Notes: generated by a model not told the origin, from the sequence alone. A DNA stretch of 64,000 bases from Streptomyces sp. SW4 (GCA_003248315.1 QKWM01000004.1:3035001-3099000), one strand, 5' to 3'. Positions 45,612-55,828 are shown, counted from the stretch's first letter. Numbers and translations are program-made.

Positions 45612-45796
45612 ACCCGCCCCCGTGCCGCGCCCGTACCGCCGTGACCTGCGCTGCTTACGGTCCAGTACGTGAACGGGGTATTGCGGAGTGGACCGCCATC
45701 TTGGAGGATCGACCAACTCCTCCGATGGCTGCGCCGGCCGCACCCAGTCGCACCTCATCGGGCGGGGCACCCGCGACGACGAGGGAGTTGGGGAAC

Positions 45797-46653
45797 ATGA
45801 AGCTGCTGCGAGTCGGTGCGGCAGGGGCCGAGCGGCCCGCGCTGCTCGACACCGACGGGACTCTTCGGGACCTGTCGGGTCTGGTACCGGACATCGACGG
45901 GAGCCTGCTCGCCGACGACGCGGCCCTCGGCCGGATACGGAGCGCCGCCGAGGCCGGTGAGCTGCCCGCGCTGGACGCGACCGGGCTGCGGATCGGGCCG
46001 CCGCTGGGCCGGATCGGCAAGGTCGTGTGCATCGGGCTGAACTACCACGACCACGCCCGGGAGACGGGGGCCGAGCCGCCCGCCGAGCCCGTCGTGTTCC
46101 TCAAGGCGGCGGACACCGTGGTCGGGCCCGACGACACCGTGCTCGTACCGCGGGGCTCCGTGAAGACCGACTGGGAGGTCGAGCTGGCTGTCGTCATCGG
46201 GCGCACGGCCCGGTACCTGGAGTCGGACGAGGCCGCGCTCGCGTGTGTCGCCGGGTACGCCGTCGCCCATGACGTCTCCGAGCGCGAGTTCCAGATCGAG
46301 CGCGGCGGGACCTGGGACAAGGGCAAGAACTGCGAGACCTTCAACCCGCTCGGGCCCTGGCTGGTGACCGCGGACGAGGTGCCCGACCCGCAGCGGCTGC
46401 GCCTGCGGCTGTGGGTGAACGGGAGCTGCGGCAGGACGGGACCACCGCGGACCAGATCTTCCCTGTGGCTCAGGTCGTGCGGTACGTCAGCCGGTTCATG
46501 ACGCTCCACCCCGGGGACGTCATCAACACGGGCACGCCCGCCGGGGTGGCCATGGGGCAGCCGGAGCCCAAGCCCTACCTGCGGGCCGGCGACGTCGTGG
46601 AGCTGGAGATCGACGGGCTGGGGCGGCAGCGGCAGGAACTGAAGGACGCCTGA
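45797..46653 (+). CDS. fumarylacetoacetate hydrolase family protein (frameshifted)
   Basis: Metal-dependent C-C hydrolase/isomerase/decarboxylase family. MKLLRVGAAGAERPALLDTD, then the FAH core VVCIGLNYHDHARETG, then DWEVELAVVIG and AYAVAHDVSEREFQIERGGT, then, after one G lost near 46425, ELRQDGTTADQIFPVAQVVR and HPGDVINTGTPAGVAMGQ. About 285 aa. The second metal Glu pair (ExE) is in VELAVV. The substrate is unknown; it could act in aromatic catabolism. GGGGAAC precedes the ATG. Confidence 0.9.
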
Positions 46654-46681
46654 CGGGGCGGGGACGCCGGAGAGAAGAAAT

Positions 46682-46713
46682 CGCCGGGGAGGCGGCATCG
46701 CGCCTCCCCGGCG
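46682..46713. terminator. bidirectional terminator between FAH-family and LLM genes
   Basis: 13-bp perfect stem CGCCGGGGAGGCG (46682-46694) with 46701-46713, 6-base loop, followed by TTCTCGC. Confidence 0.8.
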
Positions 46714-46780
46714 TTCTCGCGCCCCCGGCGGACTCCCGGCGTCCCGCGCCGGGAGTCCGCCCGCGTCGGCGCCCGCGGAA

Positions 46781-46874
46781 TGCCAGCCCTCCGCGGGCGC
46801 CACGAAAGCGGGTTGCCGCCCTGCGCAGGCGCCACGAAAGCGGATTGCCCGCCCTCCGCAGGCCCTACGACAGC
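46781..46874. repeat. ~33-bp tandem repeat, nearly three copies
   Basis: Units starting near 46781, 46814 and 46846 share TGCC-GCCCT-CGC-GGCGCC and ACGAAAGCGG. The third is degenerate and overlaps the last codons of the LLM gene. Non-coding apart from that overlap, as far as I can see. Confidence 0.65.
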
Positions 46875-47740
46875 AGCGAGGCCAGCCGGCGCCAGCCCTC
46901 CCTCGGCAGGGCGTTCTGGTCGGTGCCCTCCACCACCTGGAGGGCGACGTGGTCCGCGCCCGCCTCGTGGAACTCCGTGACACGGCGGCGGATCGCGTCC
47001 TCGTCGCCCCACGCGAACACGGCGTCGATCAGCCGGTCGCTGCCGCCGCCGGAGACATCGGCCTCCGTGAAGCCGAGGCGGAGGAAGTTCTGCGTGTAGT
47101 TGGGCAGTTCCAGATAGCGGGCGAGGTAGGCGCGGGCGGTGGCCCGGGCGCGGGCCGGATCGGAGTCGAGGACGACCTTGAACTCCGGGGCCAGCAGCGG
47201 GCCCTCGCCCAGCCGCTCCCGCGCCTGCGCGGTGTGCTCGGGCGTCACCAGGTACGGGATCGCGCCCGCCGCCCGGTCCCGGGACAGCTCCAGCATCTTG
47301 GGGCCGAGGGCGGCCAGGACCCGCCCGTGGGCGGGCAGACCCGCCTTGTCCAGGGCGTCGAGGTACTCGACCATCGTCGAGTACGGGCGGCCGTACGCCC
47401 GGACCCGCGGCCCGTGGCTGACACCCAGGCCCAGCAGGAAGCGGCCCGGGTGCGCCACCTCCAGCTCGGCGAAGCGGGCCGCGGTCGCCGCGGCCTCGTG
47501 CTCCCAGATGCTCTGGATGCTGGTGCCGACCGTGATCCGCGAGGTCGCCGCGATGAGCGGGGCGGCGTGGGAGGCGTCGCTGTTGCCGCCGAGCCACACC
47601 GCCCCGTAGCCGAGTTCCTCCAGCTCGGCCGCCGCCTCCGCGCGCTCGGCGCGCCCGTCCTCGTTCTCGGCGCGCAGGCCGACGCTCCAGATGCCGTACC
47701 GTCCGACGGAGTCCTTCAGGCCGCTCGTCGCGTCGCGCAT
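46865..47740 (-). CDS. LLM-class F420-dependent oxidoreductase
   Basis: Luciferase-like TIM barrel using coenzyme F420. 291 aa, intact. GRYGIWSVGLRAENEDGRAE, ELEELGYGAVWLGGN, TSRITVGTSIQSIWEHEAAA, HPGRFLLGLGVSHGPR, and the C-terminal FHEAGADHVALQVVEGTD match the F420 family (TIGR03620-like). ATG at 47740 has AAGGGA eight bases upstream; an in-frame ATG at 47767 is less likely. The substrate is unknown. Confidence 0.87.
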   Translation of the reverse strand: MRDATSGLKDSVGRYGIWSVGLRAENEDGRAERAEAAAELEELGYGAVWLGGNSDASHAAPLIAATSRITVGTSIQSIWEHEAAATAARFAELEVAHPGRFLLGLGVSHGPRVRAYGRPYSTMVEYLDALDKAGLPAHGRVLAALGPKMLELSRDRAAGAIPYLVTPEHTAQARERLGEGPLLAPEFKVVLDSDPARARATARAYLARYLELPNYTQNFLRLGFTEADVSGGGSDRLIDAVFAWGDEDAIRRRVTEFHEAGADHVALQVVEGTDQNALPREGWRRLASLLS

Positions 47741-47851
47741 GGGTGCGATCCCTTCACTGGTGGGCATGGACCGGGTGCATGATCGTCGGTCCTACGTCGC
47801 GTGCCAACCAGCGGGCCGCGCCGGTGATTCCCGGCGGACGGGCCCTCGAGG

Positions 47852-48358
47852 TCACGCGCCCCGCTCGTCCAGGAACCGCTCCAGTGCCTCCACGACCAGC
47901 CGGTGGTCCTGCACCTGCGGCAGACCGGACACCGTCACCGCGCCGACCACCCCGACGCCCTCGACGGTGACCGGGAAGGATCCGCCGTGCGCCGCGTAGG
48001 TGTCGGGGTCGAGCCGGGACGACTCCTCGAACGTCGTGCCCTTGGCCCGGAACCGTTCGCCGACCTGGTACGACGCGCAGCCGTACCGCTCCACCACCCG
48101 GCGCTTGCGGGCGATCCAGGCGTCGTTGTCGGGCGTGGAGCCCGGCAGGGCCGCGTGGAACAGCTGCTGCCCGGCGCGGTGGATGTCGATGGCGACCGGC
48201 GCCTGCCGCTCGCGGGCCAGCTGCACCAGGAGCGAGCCGAGCGCCCACGCGTCGTCGTGGGTGAAGGAGCGGAAGACCAGGCGGCGTTCCTGCTCCTGGA
48301 GCTCCTCCAGGGTCGGGGCCGGACCGGGCTCGTCGTCCGCGGGGCGGGTTCGTCTCAT
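47852..48358 (-). CDS. UPF0303 / heme-degrading-domain (HbpS-like) protein
   Basis: 168 aa, intact. TLEELQEQERRLVFRSFTHD, ALGSLLVQLARERQAPVAID, then FPVTVEGVGVVGAVTVSGLP and HRLVVEALERFLDE, the DUF336/GlcG-like fold. Its ATG overlaps the stop of the upstream Gfo/Idh gene by four bases (ATGA), so both are translated from one transcript. Function uncertain; related folds bind heme. Confidence 0.8.
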   Translation of the reverse strand: MRRTRPADDEPGPAPTLEELQEQERRLVFRSFTHDDAWALGSLLVQLARERQAPVAIDIHRAGQQLFHAALPGSTPDNDAWIARKRRVVERYGCASYQVGERFRAKGTTFEESSRLDPDTYAAHGGSFPVTVEGVGVVGAVTVSGLPQVQDHRLVVEALERFLDERGA

Positions 48359-49448
48359 GTGTCGTCACAGGTCACCGTCACTCCGTCCCGGGCCGAACGG
48401 CGGGCCGCCTCCAGCACGTCGAGGGCCGCGGCCGCCTCGTGGGCGCTCACCGGGTTGGGGGCGCCGTCGCGCACCGCCCGCGCCACCGCCGCGTAGTAGG
48501 CGGGATAGTCGCCGGGCAGGGACGGCTGCACGCGTCCGCCGCCGGTCGCCGGGGACTCCCGGAGCCGACGCGGCCCCACAGCGACTCGTCCTCCTCGCCC
48601 CAGCCGGGGCCCGGCCGCTTGCCCTCGCGCAGCGCCGCCTCCTGCGGGTCCAGGCCGTACTTCACATAGCCCGCCTGCGAGCCGAGCACCCGGAAGCGGG
48701 GGCCGAGCTGGGCCGTGGTGGCCGAGACGTAGAGATGGGAGCGGACGCCGTTCGCGTGCGTGATCGCGAGGAACGTGTCGTCGTCCGTCTCGGCGCCCGC
48801 GCGGCGGACGTCGGTCTCGGCGTACACCTGCGCGGCCGGTCCGAACAGCACCAGCGCCTGGTCGACGACGTGGCTGCCGAGGTCGTAGAGGAGTCCGCCG
48901 ATCTCCGCCGGGTCGCCGGACTCGCGCCAGCCGCCCTTCGGCTTCGGCCGCCAGCGCTCGAAGCGGGACTCGAAGCGCCACACGTCGCCCAGGGCGCCGT
49001 CGGCGAGCAGGGCGCGCAGGGTGAGGAAGTCGTTGTCCCAGCGGCGGTTCTGGAAGACGGAGAGCAGCAGGCCGCGCTCCTCGGCCAGCGCCGCGAGCCC
49101 GCGCGCCTCGGCCGCCGTGCCCGCGAGGGCTTGTCGACGACGACCGGCAGACCGGCCTCCAGGGCGGTGGTGGCGAGCGGGACGTGCGTCTTGTTCGGCG
49201 ACGCGACGACGACCAGGTCCAGGTCGGCCGCGCGCGCGAACAGCTCGTCCGGCGTCGCGACGGTCCGCACGTCCGGGAACTCGTCGCGGGCCTGCCGGGC
49301 GCGGTCCGGGTTCGAGGTGACCACCGTGTCCAGGACGAGGCCCTCGGTGGCGGCGATCAGCGGTGCGTGGAAGACGGAGCCCGCGAGGCCGTAGCCGACG
49401 AGGCCCACGCGCAGTGGGGTGCCGGGGGAGCGGGGGAGTACCAGTCAT
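48355..49448 (-). CDS. Gfo/Idh/MocA-family oxidoreductase (frameshifted)
   Basis: NAD(P)-dependent sugar/inositol dehydrogenase family. Rossmann start RVGLVGYGLAGSVFHAPLIA; DLVVVASPNKTHVPLATTAL and LPVVVDKP (catalytic Lys); YDLGSHVVDQALVLFG is the DxxxH substrate motif; the tail is HEAAAALDVLEAARRSARDG. About 364 aa. Losses near 49420, 49125 and 48570 separate the N-terminus, middle and tail. The ATG at 49448 sits beside an inverted repeat shared with the divergent ROK regulator, which suggests ROK control. Confidence 0.87.
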
Positions 49449-49456
49449 GGAACCCA

Positions 49457-49479
49457 CTTTCGCAACGCTGTTGCCAAAG
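49457..49479. promoter_or_regulatory. 10-3-10 inverted repeat between ROK and Gfo/Idh genes (candidate ROK operator)
   Basis: CTTTCGCAAC (49457-49466), GCT, GTTGCCAAAG (49470-49479): 9 of 10 positions pair. It overlaps TTGCCA (49471-49476), the likely -35 of the ROK gene, which has GACAAT (49493-49498) 16 bases on. It also lies just upstream of the Gfo/Idh start. Confidence 0.62.
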
Positions 49480-49505
49480 TGCAAGCAGCGAGGACAATGG
49501 GCGGC

Positions 49506-50842
49506 GTGAACAGGACTGACGGTGGCGGCACGGCGGGCGCGTCCCGAGGAGGGCGGCGGGTGCTCCTCGTACGGGGTCGGGGACGTTCCCCGGGCGGGGG
49601 CGCGGGCGGCCGGCGGCGCCAATCTGCTCGCGCTGCGCAGCCACAACGCGGCGCTCGTACTGGACCTGCTGCGCACCGCCGGCGAGGGCGGCATCAGCCG
49701 GCTGGAGCTGGCCGAGCGCACCGGGCTCACCCCGCAGGCGGTCAGCAAGATCACCGCCCGGCTGCGGCAGGACGGCCTCGCGGCGGAGGCGGGACGGCGC
49801 GCCTCCACGGGGGGCAAACCGCGGACGGTGCTGCGCCTGGTGCCCGAGGCCGGGCACGCGCTGGGCGTCCACCTGGACCGGGACGAGCTGCGGGCGGTGC
49901 TGGTCGACCTCAGGGGGACCGTGGTGGGGGAGCGCCGCTCCCGCTGGACCTCGGCGCGGGATCGGCGGAGGTGCTGGCCGGGGTGGCCCGGGCCGCGGAG
50001 GACCTCGTGGCCGACGCCCTGCGGCCGGACGGCCGTCCCCCGCTCGCCGCCGCGCCCACCCTGCTCGGCCTGGGCGTCGCCCTTCCCGGGCCGCTCGACC
50101 ACGCCCGGGGCGTGCTGCACCGGGTCACCGGCTTTCCCGAGTGGGACGGCTTCCCGCTGCGGGACGAGCTGGCACGGCGGCTCGCGGTGCCCGTCGTCGT
50201 CGACAAGGACACCAACGCGGCGGCCCTCGGACTCGCCGTGGGAGTCGTCGGCGGGGAGGCGCCGTCGGGGCGGTGCCGGGGAGGCCTGCGGGACGGGGAC
50301 GCCGGGGGCTTCGAAGCCGCCGGTGCGGGCGGGTACTTCGGTCGCGGCCGGGGTGGCCTCTTCGGTCCCGGTCAGGGCGGTTCCTTCGGTTACCTGCACC
50401 TCGGTACGGGCCTCGGCGCCGGGCTGGTGATCGGCGGGAGCGTGCACCGGGGGCCCGTACCGGGCCGGCGAGTTCGGGCACCAGGTCGTCCAGCTGGACG
50501 GGCCGCCCTGCACCTGCGGGGCCCGCGGCTGTATCGAGGCCCTGTGCCTGAGCGCCGTCGCCCGCGGTGACCTCGACGAGGCGGCCAGGGTGCTGGGGGC
50601 GGGCGCCGCCAACCTCGCCGGGTTGCTGGACGTCGACCTGGTCCTGCTCGGCGGGCGTACCGTCGCCGCCGCGCCCGAGGTCTTCGTCCGCGGTGTCGGC
50701 GCCGTCCTCGCGGCACGCGCCCGGCGCGCGGGGGCCACGAACGTGCCGTTCCGGTGCGGATCGCGCCCGGCGGGGAGCGCGGGGTGGCGGAGGGCGCGGC
50801 ACAACTGCTGCTCGCTCCCCTGTTCGGGCGGGGGACGCCTGA
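49506..50842 (+). CDS. ROK-family transcriptional regulator (heavily frameshifted)
   Basis: Winged-helix repressor fused to a sugar-kinase-like ROK domain. The DNA-binding part is NLLALRSHNAALVLDLLRTA, ISRLELAERTGLTPQAVSKI. The ROK part is GLGVALPGPLDHARGVLH, PVVVDKDTNAAALG, FGYLHLGTGLGAGLVIGG, and a zinc-binding CTCGARGCIEAL. Losses near 49600, 49950, 50460, 50745 and 50830. An insertion-like Gly-rich stretch (GGYFGRGRGGLFGPGQGG) lies before the FGYLHLGTG motif. The GTG at 49506 falls at the predicted transcription start, so the mRNA may be leaderless. It probably controls the divergent Gfo/Idh gene. Confidence 0.82.
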
Positions 50843-51023
50843 CGCCCGGCTGCCCGGAGGGCCGTCCGTCCTGACGCCCCGACCTCCAGGCGCCCCGACG
50901 CCGCCGCCGTACGCGCGCCGGCCCCTGCGGCTCGGCCGATCGGGCGGAGCCGCGCGGCGTCCGAGGGGCGTGGCCCGAATGGCGGTGTGCGAAGCCCCGG
51001 CCGACCGGCACGCTCATGTGTTC

Positions 51024-51990
51024 ATGCGACTGTGTACGCCCGTGTCCTCCTGCCTGGTGGCGGCAGCCGCCCTCCTCACCGCCCAGGCGGTCGCCGCACC
51101 GCCCGCCGTGTCCGCCGCCGGCCCCGCGGCCCTGCCCGCCACCCGGCCCGCGGCCCTGCCCGCTGCCATGCCCGCGGCCCCTCCGCGGCCCTGCCCGCCG
51201 CCGACCCCCGCCCCGCTCCCCGGCTGCACCGCCCCCGAGGACCACACCTTCCCGCTCACCACCCGCCTCCGCGGCGGCCCCGGCCGGTACGAGGCCGGCG
51301 GCGGGTACGGCACCTGGTACCTGGACCTGACCAACACCACCGACCGGACGTGCGCCGGCATCCACCCCGTGATCGTGCTGGTCGACGAGAAGCGGGCGCT
51401 GGAACCGGAGCAGCCGCGTCTGGAGTTCTACGCGGACGGCCGCCCGCACCCCGTCCGCTTCGAGGAGACCGACGCGGACGAACTGGTCGGCGCCTTCACC
51501 GGCGAGGATGGCGCCTTCCCCGGCTTCACGGTCGCCGCCGGCCGGACCGTGACCGTGAAGCTGCGGCTCGCGGTGACCTCGGACGCCGTGGCCAACGAGG
51601 TCACCGCCAACGCCGCCGTGGTCCAGCGCCGGGCGGGCGACGGCGAGTGGGTCGGCCAGTCGAACGACTACCGCTTCCGGATCGCCGCCGACGCCACCGG
51701 CACCCCGTCCGGCGCCCCCACCGGGGACACCACGGACGAGGCCGCCACCGGCATCACCGGCACCGACGGGACCACCGGCACCGACGGGACCGCCGACCCC
51801 GGCACCGCCCCCGGCGTCGACCCGAGCGCCGGCCCGGACGCCGCCTCCCCGGCCCCACCGGCGGCCTCCCCGCGCCGACGAACTCGCCGGCACCGGACAC
51901 GGCCGTACCGGCACGGCCCTGGCCGTCACCGCCCTGCTGATCGCCGCCGGAGCCGGAGCCGTGGTGCTGGGGCGGCGCGTGCGCCGCTGA
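51024..51990 (+). CDS. cell-wall-anchored surface protein with LAXTG sorting signal (frameshifted)
   Basis: Secreted protein, ~322 aa. The N-terminal signal peptide (SSCLVAAAALLTAQAVAAPP) is followed by a Pro/Ala-rich spacer and a folded beta-rich domain (WYLDLTNTTDRTCAGIHPVI, FTVAAGRTVTVKLRLAVTSD). A Thr/Gly/Asp repeat spacer (GTDGTTGTDGTADPG) comes next. After one base lost near 51870 the frame ends ELAGTGHGRTG, a hydrophobic helix (ALAVTALLIAAGAGAVVLG) and RRVRR. LAGTG fits the LAXTG motif of sortase E substrates. Start uncertain. Confidence 0.75.
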
Positions 51991-52032
51991 CCGGCGTGCC
52001 ACGGCCCCGCCCCCGTCTGCGACGATCCCTGC

Positions 52033-52784
52033 GTGGACTACCCGAACGACCAGGCCCCCGGCGCCCCCGTCCGCTCCGGCATCCCGGAGCACGGCCGCGT
52101 GCCGAAGTACTACGCCGTCAAGGCGCGGATCGACCGTCTCGTCGGTGAACTGGGGAGGGCGCCGCCATCCCCACCGAACGCGACCTGTCCGAGCGCTACG
52201 AGGTCGCCCGCGAGACCGTCCGGCAGGCGCTGCGCGAACTGGTGCTGGAGGGCAAGCTGCGCCGGCAGGGCCGCGGCACGGTCGTCGCGGGCCCGAAGCT
52301 GGAGCAGCCGCTGTCGCTGGCCAGCTACACCGAGGGCGTCCGCCGGCAGGGCCGTACCCCCGGCCGTACGCTCGTCGGCCTCGACCGCTTCCCGTGCCCG
52401 GAGGCGCTCGCCGCCGAGACCGGCCTCACCCGCGGCGAACCGGTCTGGCACCTGGAGCGGGTGCTGCTCGCCGACGAGGAGCGCGTCGGTCTGGAGAGCA
52501 CCTATGTGGCCGTGGCCCGGATCCCGGACCTGGACACCGACTTCGACCCGGACTCCTCCTTCTACGCCTACCTCGGCCGCCGGGGCATCGCGTTCGGGAC
52601 GCCGACGAGCGCATCGAGACGGTGCTGGCCACCCGCGCGAGGCCCTGCTCATCGGCACCCCGCCCGCCCTGCCGATGCTGCTGATCCACCGGGTGTCGCG
52701 GGACACCGACGGCCGGCCGCTGGAGCGGGTGCGCACCCTCTACCGGGCGACCGCTTCTCCTTCACCACCCGTCTGAACGGCTGA
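52033..52784 (+). CDS. GntR/HutC-family regulator with UTRA domain (frameshifted)
   Basis: Repressor of the adjacent phosphonate cluster by position. VPKYYAVKARIDRLVGEL, then the wHTH IPTERDLSERYEVARETVRQ and RELVLEGKLRRQGRGTVVAG; the UTRA effector domain has LSLASYTEGVRRQGRTPGRT, EPVWHLERVLLADEERVGLE, and FSFTTRLNG at the end. About 250 aa. Losses near 52157, 52605, 52638 and 52748. GTG start. PhnF-like regulators of this type sense phosphonates or related compounds. Confidence 0.83.
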
Positions 52785-52839
52785 AAATCGACGCTGCGGA
52801 CCCCTGGAGACCGACCCGGAAGTATCACGGAAAGATAAC

Positions 52840-52850
52840 GGGTCTAGCCC
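52840..52850. promoter_or_regulatory. GGGTCTAGCCC candidate GntR/UTRA operator
   Basis: An imperfect palindrome centred on CTAG, about 77 bases upstream of the oxidoreductase start, resembling the TCTAGA-centred sites of HutC/PhnF-type regulators. A further CGTGA-N8-TCACG inverted repeat follows at 52854-52871. Confidence 0.4.
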
Positions 52851-52926
52851 AAACGTGATGACCAGTTCACGCTCTCGTTGACGGCCGGATTCCTCCGGTT
52901 CCCCGATGCCGAGGAGCGTGAACGAC

Positions 52927-54050
52927 GTGAGAGTGATAGTCGTCGGAGCCGGCGTGGTGGGCACCATGCACGCCTGGCAGGCAGTGAACCGCGGCCATGA
53001 GGTCGTACAGATCGAGCGCGAGACGGAGGCTCGCGGCGCCTCGCTGCGCAATTTCGGCCAGATCTGGGTGAGTGGCCGGGCGGGCGGCGAGGAACTGGAC
53101 ACCGCCCTGCGCGCCCGGGAGCTGTGGAGGAGATCGGCGGCCGGGTCCCGGCGCTGGGCTTCCGCCCCAACGGCTCCCTCACCCCGGTCCGCGGCGAGCT
53201 GGAGACCGCGGTCGCCGAGGCCGCCGTGGCCCGCCCGGACGCCGCCGCCCGCGGCTACAAGCTGCTGACCCCCGGCGAGGCCCGGGCCCTCAACCCCGCC
53301 CTGCGCGGCGCGTTCGACGCGGCCCTGTACTGCGAGCGGGACGCGGCCGTCGAACCGCGCACCGCCCAGCTCGCCCTGCGCGCCGAACTGCTGACGTCGC
53401 CGCGGTACACCTTCCTGCCCGGCCGCGAGGTCCGCGACGTCGTCGGCGAGCGCGCCGTCCGCGACGACCACGGCGACACGCACACCGGCGACGCGGTCGT
53501 CCTGTGCACCGGCGCCTGGCTCGGCGGCCTCGTCCGCGAGCTGGCCGGACCGGACCTGCCGGTGCGCCGGGTCCGCCTCCAGATGATGCAGACCGACCCG
53601 CTCGGCGAACCGCTGACCACCTCGGTCGCCGACGCCGACAGCTTCCGCTACTACCCGGCGTACCGCTCGCCCGCCCTGGACGAGCTGAACGCCCGGCAGC
53701 CGCAGCCGGCCACGGCCGCGGAGCACAGGATGCAGCTGCTGATGGTGCAGCGCGCCGACGGCGGCCTGACCATCGGCGACACCCACGAGTACGAGCACCC
53801 CTTCGCCTTCGACACCCTCGAGGACCCCTACGAGCACCTCACCGGTGTCGTCGAGTCCCTCCTCGGCCGCCCGCTGCCGAGGATCCGGCGCCGCTGGGCC
53901 GGTGTCTACGCCCAGTGCACCGACCCGAGCCGCGTCGTGCACCGGCAGCGGGTCCGCGACGGCGTCTGGCTCGTCACCGGACCCGGCGGCCGCGGCATGA
54001 CCTGCTCGCCCGCGATCGCCGAGACCACCGCGAACGAACTTGGCTGGTGA
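52927..54050 (+). CDS. FAD-dependent oxidoreductase, phosphonate-associated (TIGR03364/HpnW type; frameshifted)
   Basis: DAO-family flavoenzyme. MRVIVVGAGVVGTMHAWQAV is the FAD dinucleotide motif, GASLRNFGQIWVSGR the family-specific stretch, CTGAWLGGLVRELAGPDLPV mid-protein, and GVWLVTGPGGRGMTCSPAIA the C-terminal FAD contact. About 375 aa. One base lost near 53125 (restored LWEEIGGRVPALGF). The family is associated with phosphonatase-like genes, and probably oxidises an aminophosphonate to an aldehyde such as phosphonoacetaldehyde (inference). GTG at 52927 with GAGGAG 10 bases upstream; the next gene starts 4 bases after the stop. Confidence 0.85.
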
Positions 54051-54054
54051 ACCC

Positions 54055-54759
54055 ATGACCACGACCGACCCGACCGCAGACATCCGCCTCGTCGTCCTCG
54101 ACATGGCCGGCACCACCGTCGCCGACGGCGGCCTGGTCGAGCGCGCCTTCGACACCGCAGCCCGCGAACTGGGCGTCGAACCGGGCACCGACGACCACGC
54201 CGACAAGCTCGCCTACGTCCGCGCCACCATGGGCGAGTCCAAGATCTCCGTCTTCCGGCACCTGTTCGGCGACGAGGACCGCGCCCGGCGCGCCAACGCC
54301 GCCTTCGAGAAGGCGTACGGCGAACTCGTCGACGGCGGTCTGATCGCCCCCGTCCCCGGCGCCCGCGAGGCCATCGAGGAACTGGCCGCCGACGGCCGGA
54401 CCGTCGTCCTGACCACCGGGTTCGCCCGCGTCACCCAGGACGCCGTCCTCGATGCCCTCGGCTGGCGCGGCCTGGTGCCGCTCACCCTGTGCCCCGCCGA
54501 CGCGGGCGGACGCGGACGGCCGTACCCGGACATGGTGCTGGAGGCCTTCCTGCGCACCAAGGCCGCCGAGGACGTGACCCAGGTCGCCGTCGCCGGCGAC
54601 ACCTCCTACGACGTGCTCAGCGGCGTGCGCGCCGGAGCCGGCCTGGTCGCCGGCGTCCGCACCGGCGCCCACGGCGACGACGCGTTCCGCGCGGCGGGCG
54701 CCACCCACGTCCTGGACTCGGTCGCCGGCCTGCCCGCACTGCTGCGAGGAGCCGGCTGA
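54055..54759 (+). CDS. phosphonatase-like HAD hydrolase (PhnX-like, TIGR03351 type)
   Basis: Haloacid-dehalogenase-fold enzyme expected to cleave the C-P bond of phosphonoacetaldehyde-like products. 234 aa, intact. HAD motif I LVVLDMAGTTVADGGLVERA (nucleophile Asp, motif DMAGTT instead of DxDGT); motif II TTGFAR; motif III/IV PYPDMVLEAFLRTKAAED and VAVAGDTSYDVLSGVRAGAG. The stop overlaps the ATG of the transporter ATPase (TGATG), so the two are coupled. It follows directly after the FAD oxidoreductase. Confidence 0.87.
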   Translation: MTTTDPTADIRLVVLDMAGTTVADGGLVERAFDTAARELGVEPGTDDHADKLAYVRATMGESKISVFRHLFGDEDRARRANAAFEKAYGELVDGGLIAPVPGAREAIEELAADGRTVVLTTGFARVTQDAVLDALGWRGLVPLTLCPADAGGRGRPYPDMVLEAFLRTKAAEDVTQVAVAGDTSYDVLSGVRAGAGLVAGVRTGAHGDDAFRAAGATHVLDSVAGLPALLRGAG

Positions 54760-55828
54760 TGACCACCGCGGGACACGCCACCGGCAGCGGCATCCGCTTC
54801 GACGCGGTCACCGTCGCCTACGACGGCAACGTCGTCCTGGACGCCCTCGACCTCACCGTCGCCCCCGGCGAGGTCATGGCGCTGCTCGGGCCGTCCGGGT
54901 CCGGCAAGACCACCGCGCTGCGGGCGGTCGCCGGATTCGTACGGCCCGCCTCCGGGCGGGTCTTCCTCGGCGACCGCGACGTCACCGACCTGCCGCCGCA
55001 CCGGCGCGGCATCGGCATGGTCGTCCAGCAGTACGCGCTGTTCCCGCACATGCGGGTCGAGGACAACGTCGCCTTCGGGCTCAAGGCCCGCAAGGTGCCC
55101 CGGTCCGAGATCCGGGCCGGGTCACCGAGGCGCTGGAGATGACCGGCATGGCCGCCTACGCCCGCCGCCATCCGCGGGAGCTGTCCGGCGGGCAGCAGCA
55201 GCGCGTCGCCATCGCCCGCGCCCTCGCGATCCGTCCGGACGTGCTGCTGCTCGACGAGCCGCTGTCCGCGCTCGACGCCCAGCTGCGGTCCGGGATGCTC
55301 GCCGAGCTGGCCCGGCTCCACCGCGAACTTCCCGACGTGTCGATCCTCTACGTCACGCACGACCAGGTCGAGGCGCTGACCCTCGCCGACCGGATCGCCG
55401 TGATGGACCGGGCCCGCCTCCAGTCCTGCGGGACCCCCGGGAGCTGTACCGGGCGCCGGCCGACGAGTTCACGGCGTCCTTCGTCGGCAACGCGAACCTG
55501 CTGCCGGTGAAGGTCGGCGACGGGGCGGTGTCCTTCGGGGCGCCGAGCTCGACGTCGACACCGCGGGGGCGGCCCCGGGGGCGACGGCGACCCTGTGCGT
55601 GCGCCCGCACCTGGTCGGGCTCGGGACGGGCCCAACCGGCTGGCCGGGACCGTCCAGGAGATCCAGTGGCGGGGCGCGACGCACCGGCTGTACGTCGACG
55701 TGGACGGGCACCGGGTCATGGCCGACCTGCGGGAGCTGAAGGACCCGCCGGTGCACGGCGATCCGGTGAGCCTGCACTTCGCGCCCGAGGACGCGGTCCT
55801 GCTGCCCGCGGGGGTGAGCCATGGCTGA
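54759..55828 (+). CDS. ABC transporter ATPase for 2-aminoethylphosphonate-like substrate (frameshifted)
   Basis: MTTAGHATGSGIRFDAVTVA, Walker A LLGPSGSGKTTALRAVAGF, Q-loop VVQQYALFPHMRVEDNVAFG, signature ELSGGQQQRVAIARALA, Walker B VLLLDEPLSALDAQLR and H-loop VTHDQVEALTLADRIAV. The C-terminal TOBE part reads TVQEIQWRGATHRLYVDVDG. About 355 aa; losses near 55110, 55437 and later in the TOBE part (about 55556 and 55625). The CUT2/spermidine-putrescine-type importer group; context gives the phosphonate assignment. Confidence 0.87.
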
